From Blastomussa wellsi (taxonomy: Eukaryota > Cnidaria > Anthozoa > Scleractinia > Plerogyridae), in NCBI GenBank assembly GCA_947652115.1, contig OX393568.1, forward strand, positions 24,555,463-24,619,462: DNA of 64,000 nt. The letters are read 5' to 3'. Of this stretch, positions 23,907 to 36,455 are shown piece after piece. The notes beneath the pieces are model-generated. The model did not search any database, was not told where the DNA came from, and was given only the letters and a program-made list of their open reading frames with translations. Every line of letters begins with the position of its first letter. Positions within the stretch are counted from its first letter, which is position 1. The translations under genes and the position numbers were made by a program.

Positions 23907-26900
23907 ATGGCTGTCAAATTAAGCCTTGTCGCTGCTTTGACCGAAATAGTCTACTTTTCAAGTCAGTCGAGAGTCATACTAAGTAAGGATCTGACTCGAA
24001 AATCCCAACCAACTAAACACGGAGAGGTGTACAAGGCCAAAAGTCAGATTGATTCTCTGATTTACAAGTTAACCCTGGATTTGAACACTTTTAACGAAAA
24101 GAAAACTCTGGCAACAGTTATGCAAAAGGATGCCGAGAAATTGGCTCGAATCGCTGAAGAAGAAATCGCTTTGTTGAAGCCTGTGCAACATCTTTTGGAT
24201 GAACTGGCAACAGGGAATGCTTCGAGTGGATATCGACACTGTTTAGCCAGCCCAGGAGGTAAAATACTGGTGAGAATTGAAACCAAAGGGTCCTCTCTGT
24301 CGAAACATTACACTGTAACTGTTCAAGGTACGATGTTATTATACTTGTAATACAAGCAATTCAGCCTTTAAAATTTTAAACTGCTGAATAATAACGGCAA
24401 ATCCATTGACTCTAAATATTCTTTAAAAGCTCTTGGAGTAACCTACAAATGAATTTTGATATATTTAGTATCTGTTCCAATTTAAGATTTCTCACCATGG
24501 CTAAATTCAGTTGCGATTACTGTAAGTTGTAATTTTCAATACACTCGTGATGTCGCATACGCTTTTCATTTCAGTTTAGTAGTAATAAAGTTGAGTTGTG
24601 ATTTTTCAAGGCAGTTAAGTTGTGATATTTTTAGACAATTAATTTGTGATTTACAAGTGCAGTTCAGTAGCTGCCTTCAGTGTAGCTGACTTACAAGTTG
24701 CGATATTTGTGATTCAAAACAGTTGATCGCTATTTTACATTTACTTGATGTTACTTCCATTCTAGTGCAGTTAAAGCAATAAACCTTAATTTAAAGAAGC
24801 GTCGAAATCTTCTTCGTCTTGACACAAAATCAATCAATCAATCAATAAGAAATAAATACACAAGAAATAGGCCCTATGCGCGATGACGTCATATGCCCAA
24901 AACTCGCTGTCAAGCCCCGTTTACGCTAATTATTCGCAGCCCTCTGCCACCTTATGCAATTTCCGCATGGGCATTCTTTTCATCTTAACTGCTTTGGGAA
25001 TTCCATCATAACTAAATTATAAGTTTGCACTTTGAAAGCGAGGCTTGGTGGTGAAACCAGCCAGTCTGGCGCAAACATGCGTAAGGGCTATTATGCGCGC
25101 AGTAACCAGCCAGTCTGGCGCAAACATGCGTAAGGGCTATTATGCGCGCAGTATTTTGGTTACCCCTTTCCTTTAGTATAAAACTAAGATTGTGCGCGTA
25201 TGAATAACCTTTATTTTTGTTGTTTTCAATTCCTTAGTAAACCATCGCGAGATGATTGATCGTGGATTAACACGTGACAATGGAGATGATTTCCAAGTCT
25301 ATTACCATGCCAATGGACAGCACCCTGTTCAAATCGACCGCTTAATCAGTGGTCTGGGAACAAAGTCAGCTACTGTTTACTTTAGACTGCAGGTTCCCAT
25401 GTCAGCAAACACTGTTGATGACTCCTCTTACTCCTTAGTGCTTGGTGGTGCAGTCAGCGGAAGTGCAATGGATAACCCTGACTATGTGTACGCCTTTTAT
25501 GACGATTTCTCGAGCTCAGTCCTGAAAAAAGAATGGGCGACGAACAGTTACGGTAAATGGAGTGTGCAAAAAGGACGACTGCTTGGAAACACCATGCAGG
25601 GAAACATCAGAGATAATGCAGAGGTCGGATTGTATGTAAAATCAGGATTTGCATGGAAAGATGTTGAGGTAGAGCTGGATTTGATGGAGACTAGAAGTAG
25701 AAGCTATCCTGGACCATTCTTGCGCGTCAGCAATGCGGCTTTTAGCAGTACCACGGCGTGGTGGTTCGAGTACTTCGCGAACTCCCACAGTACTTGTACC
25801 ATGAGACCCTTTGTCAACAACAAAGACGGCAGCTGGAAATACAAAAGCAAGCTGCCCAAAGCCTTTGCAGTTAAAACGTGGTTTCATTTCAAATATCAAG
25901 CGCTCGGCGACAGGTTTTCACAATAGTACCAGCTGTCAAACATTGTACGACAACATCAAGGTGAGATTTCTGGTTGCCAATCCTCCTAACGTCACTCTTG
26001 GAAACTTCAAGCCAAGCTACCCCAGCCAAAGTAGTCATTTAGGTGAAAAGGGTCTTCCCGCTGACTCGTGCAAGCAAATCCATGATGCAAGTCTTGCCAA
26101 CAACAAACCTCGCGCCGAGAATGGGATTTACTGGATCAAGACTGATCTGCAAGGAAGTTCCTCTGCGCAGACTTACTGTGACATGGCGAATGGAGGCTGG
26201 ACCCTTGTGGGAAAGATCAGCGGAAAAGTTGGCAACATTTACAAGGCATGGCTGGTCTCTAACTACAACACTACACCACTAAAAACACCAAAGATTAAAA
26301 AACAGAAAGAGTTTGCCTGTATTGACGCTCGTAGATTGGCGGTAGAGGAGGCCTCCGTGATACTGTTGTCCAGCGGTGAGAAGATGGACGGCTTGGGTGG
26401 CAAGTGGGTGATGTGGAGGCTGCCTGGAGATAGAAAAATAGACTTGTTGTGGAACCACTCTGTTGGACCAGCTGCTGTAGGTGCGGCTGTTCAGACACCT
26501 GTGATGGTGTATGCTTGGAATGGCAACAAAAAGGTAAGTAATCTGTAGAAAGTGTCTTAATTTCAATTACCTTTATTCCGACATATTTTAAGTGCTGTTT
26601 TACAGCGTTTTTATTTTTCAACAAAACAGTCACCAACTGGTATCTTACTGGTAACAACCAGCCATGATCCAAAAAGGAGATCATGAACCTTCGCTTATAT
26701 TAATGACCAAGCGGCTATCTTGTCTAAATATTTCCAATCATTGTCATCGTCATTAAAATGGTCATCATCATTGTCATCATGATGTTTTGCGTCGTATGTA
26801 GTTTAGCAAGTGACTGATAGCAAGAATGCGAAAATATTATACAGCATGCCACAATTACAGACAGCATCGAATGTTCACTAACGCTTACTTTAATTTTTTG

Positions 26901-27159
26901 GCAGATTTGTTACCAGAACAAGTTCGGGATCATGCCTCTTGGCGGACATGGGGGCTCCTATCCTTACGCCTCGGTCAATACCGCTGGCAACACTGCTACT
27001 AACGACTACTGCATGGCTGTCGGGGTTATGGTTAAGGGATCCACTGCGCATGGCTGGTCGCAGAATGCCAATGGTTACGACAGTCCCAGCAGTGATTCTG
27101 ATTGGCCAAACAAAGCATACAATCACCAGTCCCCTCACTTGACGGTCTGGCTAAAGTAA
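23907..27159 (+). pseudogene. Secreted protein with DUF2341-like, LamG-like and fibrinogen-like parts; one-base frameshift in exon 2
   Basis: Exons 23907-24327, 25238-26533, 26905-27159 (TAA) join in phase. About 656 residues if the frameshift is disregarded. Order: a hydrophobic N terminus that may act as signal peptide; a helical, lysine-rich segment with heptad character (~30-100); a segment resembling DUF2341 (NGDDFQVYYHANG, then LVLGG); a LamG/concanavalin-like segment (YDDFSSSVLKKEW, GKWSVQKGRLLGN); and a fibrinogen-like end (SCKQI, GIYWI, YCDMANGGWTLVGKI, then CYQNKFGIMPLGG). The reading frame breaks in a TTTT run at 25915-25918: one T too many puts a TAG 8 bases later, while the other frame continues the same domain without loss. 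Everything downstream is conserved-looking, so the break is either very recent or an assembly error. Similar fibrinogen-like proteins occur in coral skeletal matrix sets, which is a guess at function only. Confidence 0.75.
25055..25152. repeat. Exact tandem duplication of 49 bp in intron 1
   Basis: Two copies of a unit beginning AACCAGCCAGTCTGGCGCAA lie at 25055-25103 and 25104-25152 with no visible difference, about 85 bases before exon 2 of the fibrinogen-like gene. Confidence 0.9.
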
Positions 27160-27497
27160 CTGTAGCAACGGCCTGGATGATCTTGCTTGGGGCTTGCATT
27201 TTCTATGGGATTAAATGAAGAGCTTATCGAAGTCCTTTTATTTTCATAACGTTGTGCTATTGAAGTAATTACGGGCTTGTTTTTCTTTTGCGTGTAACAG
27301 AGAGATAGAGAACTTTAGCAAAAAGACGTTGCTGGGAGCTTAGATGAAGTTTTTTATTTTTTCGTTTAGTAAAAGAAGATTGATTTCCGTTCTTTAAGTT
27401 TGGTTTGCCTTGCTGAAAATAAGGACAATCTTCGGATTGTGCCATGCATGTAAGTAATTGAGGCCTTGTTAAAATTTTTAAAATCAACGAGAAAATC

Positions 27498-27503
27498 AAT
27501 AAA
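27498..27503 (+). terminator. Candidate poly(A) signal of the fibrinogen-like gene
   Basis: AATAAA lies 339 bases after the stop. An earlier ATTAAA at about 27210 could serve instead. Confidence 0.45.
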
Positions 27504-28199
27504 ATGGTGCTGGTAAAGTAAGTTGCGAGTACTTTATTTTCTTCTCAAAATCTTCAACCAAGAGTTTCCGAAGCCTCGACTGAGTTATTTTGTAGTTCTT
27601 TTTTGTGGTATATTACGAGGTTTTGTTTTTCAGTCACGCGACATTCTGTGCGGCAGTCTCATTTAAAACACTGAATATTTTTAACGCGGAATATCCCATG
27701 AAAAAGAAGCTTAAACCGTTAGAAGTAGCACAGCTAATTTAATGTAGAAATAAAATGATACAACGATCAGCCCGGTATAACGGACAGAGCCCTTCGCGTT
27801 ATAACCAACACATTTCCCCGCGTCCCTCCGCACTTCGTTATATTCGGCTTTCGCGGTGAGTTCATATGCGCTTATTTGTCTAAAACAAGTATTGTTCAAG
27901 AAATGATTGCATGGCATATTCAAGATTTTTACATGCAAATAACCGCAAATCACCACCAAGTGAATAATGTTTGTTAATTTAATGCCCAATGTTGCATCAG
28001 CAATAACAGCTGCCACCAACTGTCTTGCTGCCAAACGCATTTTGGACGGCACCGGCTCATATGACCAAAGGAAAATTGCCTGTTTCAGGCAAATACTTAT
28101 TGAGGAGCCCGAAGACTCTCCGATTGAGTATTCTTTGCGTTGACAAGTAAGCCAAGCAACAGGGCGACAACCTCTGACAAAATCCGCGTGCTCGGGCGA

Positions 28200-28205
28200 T
28201 TTATT
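28200..28205 (-). terminator. Candidate poly(A) signal of UTP18
   Basis: TTTATT on the plus strand reads AATAAA on the minus strand, 82 bases after the UTP18 stop codon. Confidence 0.55.
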
Positions 28206-28286
28206 TGCTGACCACTTATATGACGTACACTAGCCGCAGATGTCTAGTATGCTGTTCAATCTATGAGAGCACACAGCTGGCGCATA

Positions 28287-31200
28287 CTACGAGTCCGTGT
28301 AGTGATTTAACCTGCAAAGATATAAAATACTTAATATTAATATTCTATATAGATTTGACAATTTATCTGGAAGAGAGATTAACCAGTAAACTATAAAAAA
28401 ATGGAAACCATTGATTCAGTTCCACGACAATAGAGATAGCAAATATAGTTAAATTTAGAAACCAATTGCGTGACAGTGCAGTGTTCAGGACATACCTGTA
28501 AAGTAAAGCCTTCCCTCGGTCGTTTCCAGTGGAAAGATAGCCACTGTTTGGAGAGAAGTCGAAGGCGTTGACGTATCTGAGTGGAGTGCGTGACGTGGGC
28601 CAGTTGGAGAACACAGTGAGTGATGGTAGGTGGAGCTAAATATATACAAAAACAACACCGCCTTTAATTCAAGCGTTTTCAAGAAGTTATAGACTGCTAC
28701 ACATAGAAGTAGTCCGCACGCAGCCGTTTCAGGGGAAGCTGGCTCAAAAGTCAACCCTCTTACCATTTTAAACAACTCTCTTTTAGCCCTTGAGGATATT
28801 GCCAAGATTTCACTGAAATCAGAAGCAAAGAACGTAAAATTAATACGTGTATGTATAACAGATATAAGATTTAATCCGCCATCAGAGACAATTTTGATGC
28901 AGACAACGCGTCTTTTATTTAATAACTATTTGTGACCAGTTGTAACGTCCGCTATGATCTGACGATAAATGCTACAAAAATCCGTATTTTAGCACAAAAT
29001 AGCTGAGCAGAAGGAACCTAAATTCTCATCACTTTTTTGCTGGACAACGGGAATATATTGTTTGGAGAACTTAGACAATGATCACTTTTAGAAAGTAGAC
29101 AGAGGGTTTTTATAACGACGTCATGAATGAAAGAGCTGACAAAAAGAACACTTACCTTGTGGAGTTAAAAAGAGTCTTGTTAACACTCGTCGTTAAATTC
29201 ATTATGGCCTTCAATGGCTTTGGTTGGGTTTGGTGTAAACACTGGTTATCGTAAACGTTCACTACACCACTATCAGACCTAGAAGAAAAAAAAAATACTT
29301 ATAAGTTTGAAAGTGAAACTTCGACACTATGCTGGTTAGTAGTGTTTCCTTATTGTATATTTGGGTGTACACGTATCAGATGCACAGGAAGAACCTTGCA
29401 ATGAACTCATTGTACCTTAAATTTTCAAACTACATATAGTTTAACATGAGTACTGCATTTTGTTTTCCGTTCTCGCCTCGCTTCTCCGTGTTCTCCAGTT
29501 TTCCTTCCTCGTCAAAAGTCCAACATTTCTAAATTTTAGTTCGACCTGGATAGAGTACAGTACGTTATGAACAGCCGAGGCTGTTGTGGCTTCCTGCATG
29601 GTTGAAATACAAGTCATGTAACATTGCAGCTGACAGTCTCTCATGTACCACAGGACACCCACCCACAAGCTAAGTACTGCCCGTCTTTGGACGCTGCCAG
29701 TGTTGTTGACTTTAGACAACCTTCATCTCTGAACTTGTGCACACAGCAGCGGGTATTCATGTCCCAAACATAAACCTCACCATCACCTGTAAAGAGAGAG
29801 AAAAAGAAAGAGAAAATAAAGAATTGCAAAAGAGTTAAAAAACAAGATCATTATCATGAACAACAGTGTGAAGCAGCGAGAAAGGAGAATGGCATGAAAA
29901 ATAAGTCTTAACTAAATGTTTAGTAATAATTAATTTTATGAGATCATTGAAGTGCATATGACACGAAATTTTTTCTCTTGATTCTTGTAGTAGGATATCT
30001 ATAGAAAACGACTCGAAGCCTTAAAAGTGCTGGAAAAATCTAAAAAGCATTTTTTTTTGCTTTCAAAATACGCGCAACTTGCCTTCAAATTTGTCCCGGT
30101 CATCGCGCGGCCAAAATCGCACGTGATATCGTAACGTGACGTCACATTGTGTACCTCAATGCAACTTACAGAAGAGTCCGACTCAAAGGAATCATTAGAA
30201 TCACTGGACATCTTTGCCTTTCAATGCACTATCTGTCCACTACGAAGTACTGCAGAATCCTCTTAGCGACAACAGACCTTTGCGGCAAAGGTACACAATG
30301 TGACGTCACGAATAACCTCGCCGTCGATAAACTAGCTCCCAGTCTCTGGGACAAATTTGAAGGGAAATTGCGCGTAATTTGAAAGCAAAAACAATGCTTT
30401 TTAGATTTTTCCAGCACTTTTAAAGCTTTGAAACGTTTTCTTTAGATATCCAACTACAAGAATCAAGAGAAAACAATTTCGTGTCACATGCACTTTAACA
30501 GGCTCGTCGACGTGAAACAATAACTAGATGTGAATAATTGTAACTTTTAGAAAACATCCCAGCCATGTATCGAAAGTTTACAGCCCAAACTGTCAGATGT
30601 GATGGAACCTGTAATTTAATGTGCTCCCTGTATCATGCACCTCAACTGATTTAAGGACTAGGGTCATTGCCTCTGTTGTTTGTTCTTTTGTTTTCTCAGC
30701 CAATCCTGTTTACCTTTCTATGAGCTGCGTACTGACCCAAAAGTGTGACCAATTTTAATTAATTCAAATCCTTCCATGCAGATTAAATTCAGTCAGAAGC
30801 CAGCTGGAAGCTGTCCTCAGCTACTGAGCAGATATCAACTCAATGCATGAAAAAAATAATGTCAATTAAGGTCGGAACACACGAGGTGGCAAATCACTGC
30901 TGCGATAAGTTGCAGCGACATGCCGCCTTGTGTATATGTTGAATTTCTGGTGAGAATTTTGTTGCGGCGATGTGTCACACGAAATAAAATCAGATTGAAT
31001 TTGTGCGACCTGTCGCAGCAACAAAATGAGTGAAAACAGTATCATCGCAGCGTGTGTACACAAAAGGTAACAAATTGTAGCGACCTGTTGCAGCAATTTG
31101 TTGCCTCGTGTGTTCCAACCTTTAATCAAAAGTTGTTACACTCCTTGCTGGGATAAACTGTAGAAAACTTTATGCATACTTCCTGCAGAAAACATGCGAG

Positions 31201-33449
31201 ATCCATTAGCATTGAATGTGACTGAAGACACTGAACCATTCATCTTCAAGTTCCCAATCCACTGTTTGGTCTACATTGAAAATATACAATGAAGAAAAGT
31301 TATTAGAGAACAAGCATTCTATGGCTCATAACTGCAATGGTCAGTTTTTAGGCAAATTAGAAGTAAAAAAATGCAGTAAATAAACTGACCTTTTTATAAA
31401 TCAAATTATAAAAACATCCATGCTACATGTACAAGTAAATCAGGCTTGTACTACACCAGTCACACTTGAGAGCCTGGTAAAATTTGCAATCAACTTGCCT
31501 TGCTAGAGAGAAGAATTAAGTAACCATTGGTGCCAATGAAAACAAGGTGTTTTCCATCGGGTGAAACATGAAACTTGTCAAAATAGTTTTCTTCTCTACC
31601 TGAAACCGAAAACAAGAAATGTGTGCATTGAGAAATGTGCATGCACAAATTACATAATGGTATCTATTTGCCAGTTTCAACGTTAGCCAAATACTTTCTT
31701 ACTGCAACACCTACAATAATATGCAGGCAATGCACACACAGTGTATAATCCTATAATGCACAGGCACAATTCAGTATATACAGAATAGCTAAAGCTAAAG
31801 AGCAATGCTGTAGTAGCAACGCAAAAAATTGGTTTATTAGTTTTATTTTGTGACAAGAGCAGGTGTGCCTACAAATTTACACCTGAGAAGTTAACTGGAT
31901 TATGTAATTGGATTTAACATAATTGATACAAATTATTAGCGAAACGTTGCATTAAGGTTAATGTCAGCCTTCATCAGTTTATAGTCAATTGACAGCTGTC
32001 AAAACAAAGGTATTCACTAACCAGTAACACCTGACCCTATTGCAGCCTCAGGTGTAGAGCTTATCGAAGTCGCATGATTTTTGAAGTTAACCGGTGACCC
32101 ATTATTTTTTAATTGGATTGTAGCATTTAGTATTCTCTACATGTACATATATATGCACGTATTATTTCCACATTCACCTCTAATTTGAGGAATCTTAATG
32201 ACTTCTCCCTTGATCATGTCATATACATAAAATGATCTCCTCTGTGAAGCTAAAATAACCTGCTCTCCATCAGTGTTGAAGTGAGCTGTATGGATAGGAA
32301 ATCTCTCAAGGAAGATGCTTTGAAGCTTTGGGTTGGTCTGACCATCTATCTGTTAATAGAAAAATAAAAATAATTAAATTGCAGAAAGGGAGTAAGGGGC
32401 GAGAAGCGCAGTTCCCAAAGTGGTGAGAACTGGAACAAATTGAAAAAATTTTGCAACATTGAATAATGGCAGGAACTGGGAGCATAGGAGGTTAAGAGCC
32501 CATGTTTTGTACACCACCCCCACCCACCCCTGACCACCACCACTGCTATCGTCACCAGATTAGAAACATGGTTAGAAACTACAGGTACCAAGTGCATATT
32601 TACATGTATTGTTTACATACAGCGCAAGGGTACTGCAATGTACTGCAACAAGATAATTTGTGCATCTAACACTATACATTGTTTACAGTACAGAGAGATA
32701 TGTTTAAACTGAGAAAACAGAGCTGCCTTATCGAAGATTTGTCTACACTGCCATTCAGTTTATTTTTTATTTTATTTTATTTATTTATTTTTTTTTTTGG
32801 CTGAATTCTCTGATTTCTCTCTTGTGACAAGGGATGTCAATTTTCTCAAGCCACAGACTAGGATAAATTAGTTTTGCAAGACTGTGCAGTACCTGGAAGA
32901 GATCTAACGTTTTATTGAAGCCTGCCGTAAGAAGAACTTTTGCACTTGGGTGAAATTCTATGCACTGGATAGTAGCCTAGAAGACAACAATATTAAATAA
33001 GTTCTTTCATTTAATGAAAACCTGATATCAATGTAACAATTCTCCTTAGCCATCTCCATACATTTCTTAGAGTTGTAGTTGGGAGAATTGATGTGTAATA
33101 CAATATCAGAACTACGGTAAATGAGAGATCAAAGACCTGCAAGTGTGAATCTGTTTAGAACAATACAGTAACTGTTTTGTTAATTTCCAACTTACATTAG
33201 AAGGTTTATCAATATTAGCATCCTTAATTCTTTTAATATCAAGAATTCCAGATGGGAGGTTATCTGCTTTTCCAGTCAGAAGTCTTCCTGCACGCTGCAG
33301 AACAGAGTCTTCCTCATCATCTTCACTTGAAGAACCTATTTGATTCATTATAATCCATAACGTTAGAGTGGAATAAAACTACTAATAAATATGCATGTAC
33401 CTGTGCAAGTTTGTGTGGCACATCAATAATAAATAATAATAATTTAATG

Positions 33450-33506
<57 letters not shown>

Positions 33507-36455
33507 GAATAGTACTTCATATTTAACTTAATTTAGTTCCCCTTTGAAGTTCTTTACCTTTTCTTGTCTTTCTGTCCAAGTCAGCCCAGCTTGCATCACC
33601 ATATATTTTTTCAAACCTGAATAATCACAGAAAAAAAATATGATCACATATTACACAAATTATATTGAGTTACTGTACATTTACACAACCTGTACATTTA
33701 TTGTAAATAAAGTACAAAATATATTGAGTTACTGTCTTCAAACAACTGCAAGAGATACATGTAAGCAAACTAGAAAAGATTCTTACTGATTACACACTGT
33801 CTTCCAACCACTTTGGGATAATTTATATAAAACAAATAAACAAACTCACTGTCTTTGAAGCCTTTGAGTAAATTTCTTTCCAGTGACAACTGTCTCATCT
33901 TCAGTATCTCGCAACTTTTTTAAACGTGACTCTGAAGAGATCTCAATTCTAAAAAAACAATTTGAGGTTAATTAACAACAATGCCACACAACCTGTACAT
34001 TTATTGTAATGAAGTACAATATAAATACATTATTTTAAAAAAAATATTTCAGTACCATAAAAATCATATTTCATAAAATTAATATAGAGTATGTTCCTTT
34101 TCAATACATGTACCGTATGTCTTTATCTCTTTTCTCTCTTATCTTTTTAGTAATTCAACCTTCACAAATCTAGACAATTCTAAATTTCCTGTGTCGTTTT
34201 CCTTTTATACCTCCAGTCTGATTCAGTTCTGATGAATCAAAACAATTATAATAATATTTTAGTCAGTTATCTATGGCCTTATCTTATGTACCTCTCCACT
34301 TCATCAGCATCGTCTTCCCAAGCTGGCTGTCGAACTTTATTAATTTCACATTCAGTAGTAGCATGGTGAAATCCTTCATCGTCTTCCTCATGCTTCTCAT
34401 TAAAATGGAAAAAATGTGCACTCACTGAATCATGTCAACTACACGAGTGTGCCAATGTAACCATTAAACCAAATTGAACTTTGATAAATTGAACTTAATT
34501 GAACTTAAGTGAATCCAATCACGTGATTAGGCTCGATTGGGTTTGGTAATAGAACCCAATTAAACTCTCACAGATTGCCGAGATTGAAAAATTAAGCCCT
34601 AATATTATGCGAAGGAGAGCAAAATGCTGGCAGTTTGTCACAGACCCCTTATCTTCCTTCCTACTATATCAAATTAGAACTCTTGCCAATTACAATTCAG
34701 CTTTAAGAGCACTACTTCACTTCTTGCCAAGATTACATGTACATAATTGGCCGTTTTCACACAGAGACAGATAGATAGATAGAGACAGATAGATAATCCA
34801 TCTAGATGGATAACCCATCTGGTACATTTTCCGTCTTGGTGTGAATTTAACCGCCGACCGGTTAGCTAAGTTGGTAGAGCGCCGGACTACCGTGCGAGAG
34901 GTCTCGGGTTCAAGTCTCAAGACCGGACCAACACTCAGGGTCTTAAAACTGAGGAGAACGTGCTGCCTTTGTAACTAAAATCTGCAAATGGTTAGATGTT
35001 CTAGTCTTCTCGGATAAGGACGATAAACCGTAGGTCCCGTCTCCTGCATCTTTAATGTTACAGGTCAGCAGGGGACGTTAAAGAACCCACACACTTATCG
35101 CAAAGAGTAGGGCGTGGAGTTCCCGGTGTTGTGGTCTGCTCTGCTGGTTTGGGTTCGGGTGAGATCATGAATGGACTGATAGCGGCTGCTATGAGCGCCT
35201 TTACATGCTGACGTCCGATCTCACCCTGATTAGCTATGTAAATTGGCCCTGAAAAGCCCTATGTGGGATGGGTCAATCAAGTAAAAAAAAAAAAAAAAAA
35301 AATTTGAGACTCATCTTTGAGAATCCACATCAAACGGATAGACCACAGGTTTTTGCTCAGGTGTAGTTAAAATTCCACGATACTCAATATGGCGGCCATG
35401 TTACATGTCAACCAGGAGAAAAAGATAATTTGAAAACAATTTAATGATCAATATTGGAAAGCTTCACGAAGTACAACTCTGGAGACACTTCAGAGCAAAC
35501 ACTTCTTGTCTTATGCAGCTAGTGGTGTATTGTTTGGGCAGTCTAAAGTCTCCAGAACAAGAGCCCAGGGTTTCCCTTACAAAAAGGCAAAACGGTAGCA
35601 AAAAGGAAGACTTTGTTCTCCTTCCACATGTTCTTTTTAGGTTTGTTTCCTTGTGCCTTCCTTTTTACAACTTTAGGCACCATCAAGCTAACACGCTCAT
35701 TCTAGTTCCAGGCTTTTCAGGACAAAATAAGATGAGTTTATCCGCCCTGGCGTGAATTCAAGATGAATCATCCGTCAAAGATGAATGTTCTGTCCTCAAA
35801 ATCTGTCTATATACTGTAGACGGATAATCAGAAAATGAACACTGTCCTGTTTTCACACAAAGATGGGTTATCTGCGCTGGACGGATAACCTGTCTTAGAC
35901 GGATTATCCCTCTCTAGGGTGAAAATGGCCATTGTGTTTGTCATAAGCCTAACCAGGGTCACAAGTGGACACAATATTCCAGGATGTAATTGCAACAGGT
36001 ATGGTACAGTGTGCGTCGAAATGGCCTGTTTTATGTGCATACAGTTTAGTAAATTTATAAAAGAAGCCCTTATGAACAATTCTATTTATTTCCTGAGGAA
36101 CACACAAGCACAGTTCACTAATATAAAACAAGCTTATGATCTCGTCAAGATAATATTTTGAATGCATAAGAGCACATTAATGGAATTGATGTATAGACCT
36201 TGTAACTTAAAGAGATCTTTATTTTATGACAGATCTACTAACCTCATCACTTGAACTAAATGCGCGCTGATCTGCAGCGAAATCTTTCTCAAGCTCTCTG
36301 ATCGCATCACTTTCACCTCCAAAGACCAGTATCTCTAACGTCCTTTCGGATTCATCATCTGAGTTTTCAGAAGCTGAGTGTTTTTTCTTTACTTTAGAAG
36401 ATGTTTCTTCGGATGTTTGGAGTTCTAATTGGCGTTTTGTCTTTCTTCTTAACAT
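28287..36455 (-). CDS. UTP18: U3 snoRNA-associated protein 18 homologue (WD40 repeat)
   Basis: A nucleolar WD40 protein of the small-subunit processome, needed for pre-18S rRNA processing. Fourteen exons (minus): 36243-36455, 34292-34395, 33850-33948, 33558-33616, 33196-33335, 32893-32976, 32178-32349, 31499-31599, 31180-31270, 29663-29786, 29156-29278, 28764-28812, 28496-28635, 28287-28311. All phases match and the product is 507 residues (human ~556). Marks: acidic N terminus with LEILVFGGESD; PAWEDD; LPSGILDIKRI before the propeller; then IQCIEFHPSAKVLLTAG, SDGEVYVWDMN, DSGVVNVYD, KPLKAIMNL and FDFSPNSGYLSTGNDRGKALLYR in the order of the human protein. The last exon codes only RLNHYTDS before the stop. 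The intron after 31499 has a GC donor. The gene is head to head with the F-box gene. Confidence 0.95.
29950..30495. mobile_element. Foldback element with long inverted arms, in UTP18 intron
   Basis: The ends read AAGTGCATATGACACGAAAT and, inverted, ATTTCGTGTCACATGCACTT. The arms extend inward about 170-200 bases, sharing CTTGATTCTTGTAGT, GTGCTGGAAAAATCTAAAAAGC and ACGTGACGTCACATTGTGTACC with their reverse complements, around a ~130-base spacer. No ORF of note. Confidence 0.75.
30866..31125. mobile_element. MITE with TTAA flanks, in UTP18 intron
   Basis: Inverted ends GGTCGGAACACACGAGG and CCTCGTGTGTTCCAACC are flanked by TTAA at 30866-30869 and 31122-31125. Inside are repeated GTTGCAGCGACATG-like words. 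The target site suggests a piggyBac-type non-autonomous element. Confidence 0.7.
33450..33504. repeat. (TAA)n microsatellite in UTP18 intron
   Basis: About 18 uninterrupted AT-rich trinucleotide units lie between two UTP18 exons. Confidence 0.9.
34744..35937. mobile_element. Possible MITE interrupted by a SINE
   Basis: GGCCGTTTTCACACA near 34744 and its inverted partner GGTGAAAATGGCC ending near 35932 could be the two ends of one element. Both halves carry related words such as GGATAACCCATCT and GATGGGTTATC. The SINE at 34850-35302 lies inside. The pairing is tentative. Confidence 0.35.
34850..35302 (+). mobile_element. tRNA-derived SINE with poly(A) tail
   Basis: A box TAGCTAAGTTGGTAGAGC (34863-34880), B box GGGTTCAAGTC (34906-34915), a ~370-base unrelated body and an A20 tail (35283-35302) give a complete SINE structure. 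It lies in UTP18 intron 1, antisense to the gene. The body contains GACGTTAAAGAACCCACACA, suggestive of a shared conserved SINE domain. Confidence 0.85.

Noticed and set aside
25915..25935. A 13-base intron explaining the frame change in the fibrinogen-like gene
   Set aside because: GT...AG limits exist, but 13 bases is far too short for spliceosomal removal; a homopolymer indel is simpler.
27711..28052. 113-residue minus ORF downstream of UTP18
   Set aside because: No conserved features, and it lies beyond the UTP18 poly(A) signal.
34852..34926. Possible functional tRNA gene
   Set aside because: A and B boxes are present, but the sequence continues into a SINE body and poly(A) tail, and acceptor-stem pairing is not evident.
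35444..35755. 103-residue plus ORF in UTP18 intron 1
   Set aside because: No domain or exon signals; it lies within repeat-derived sequence.
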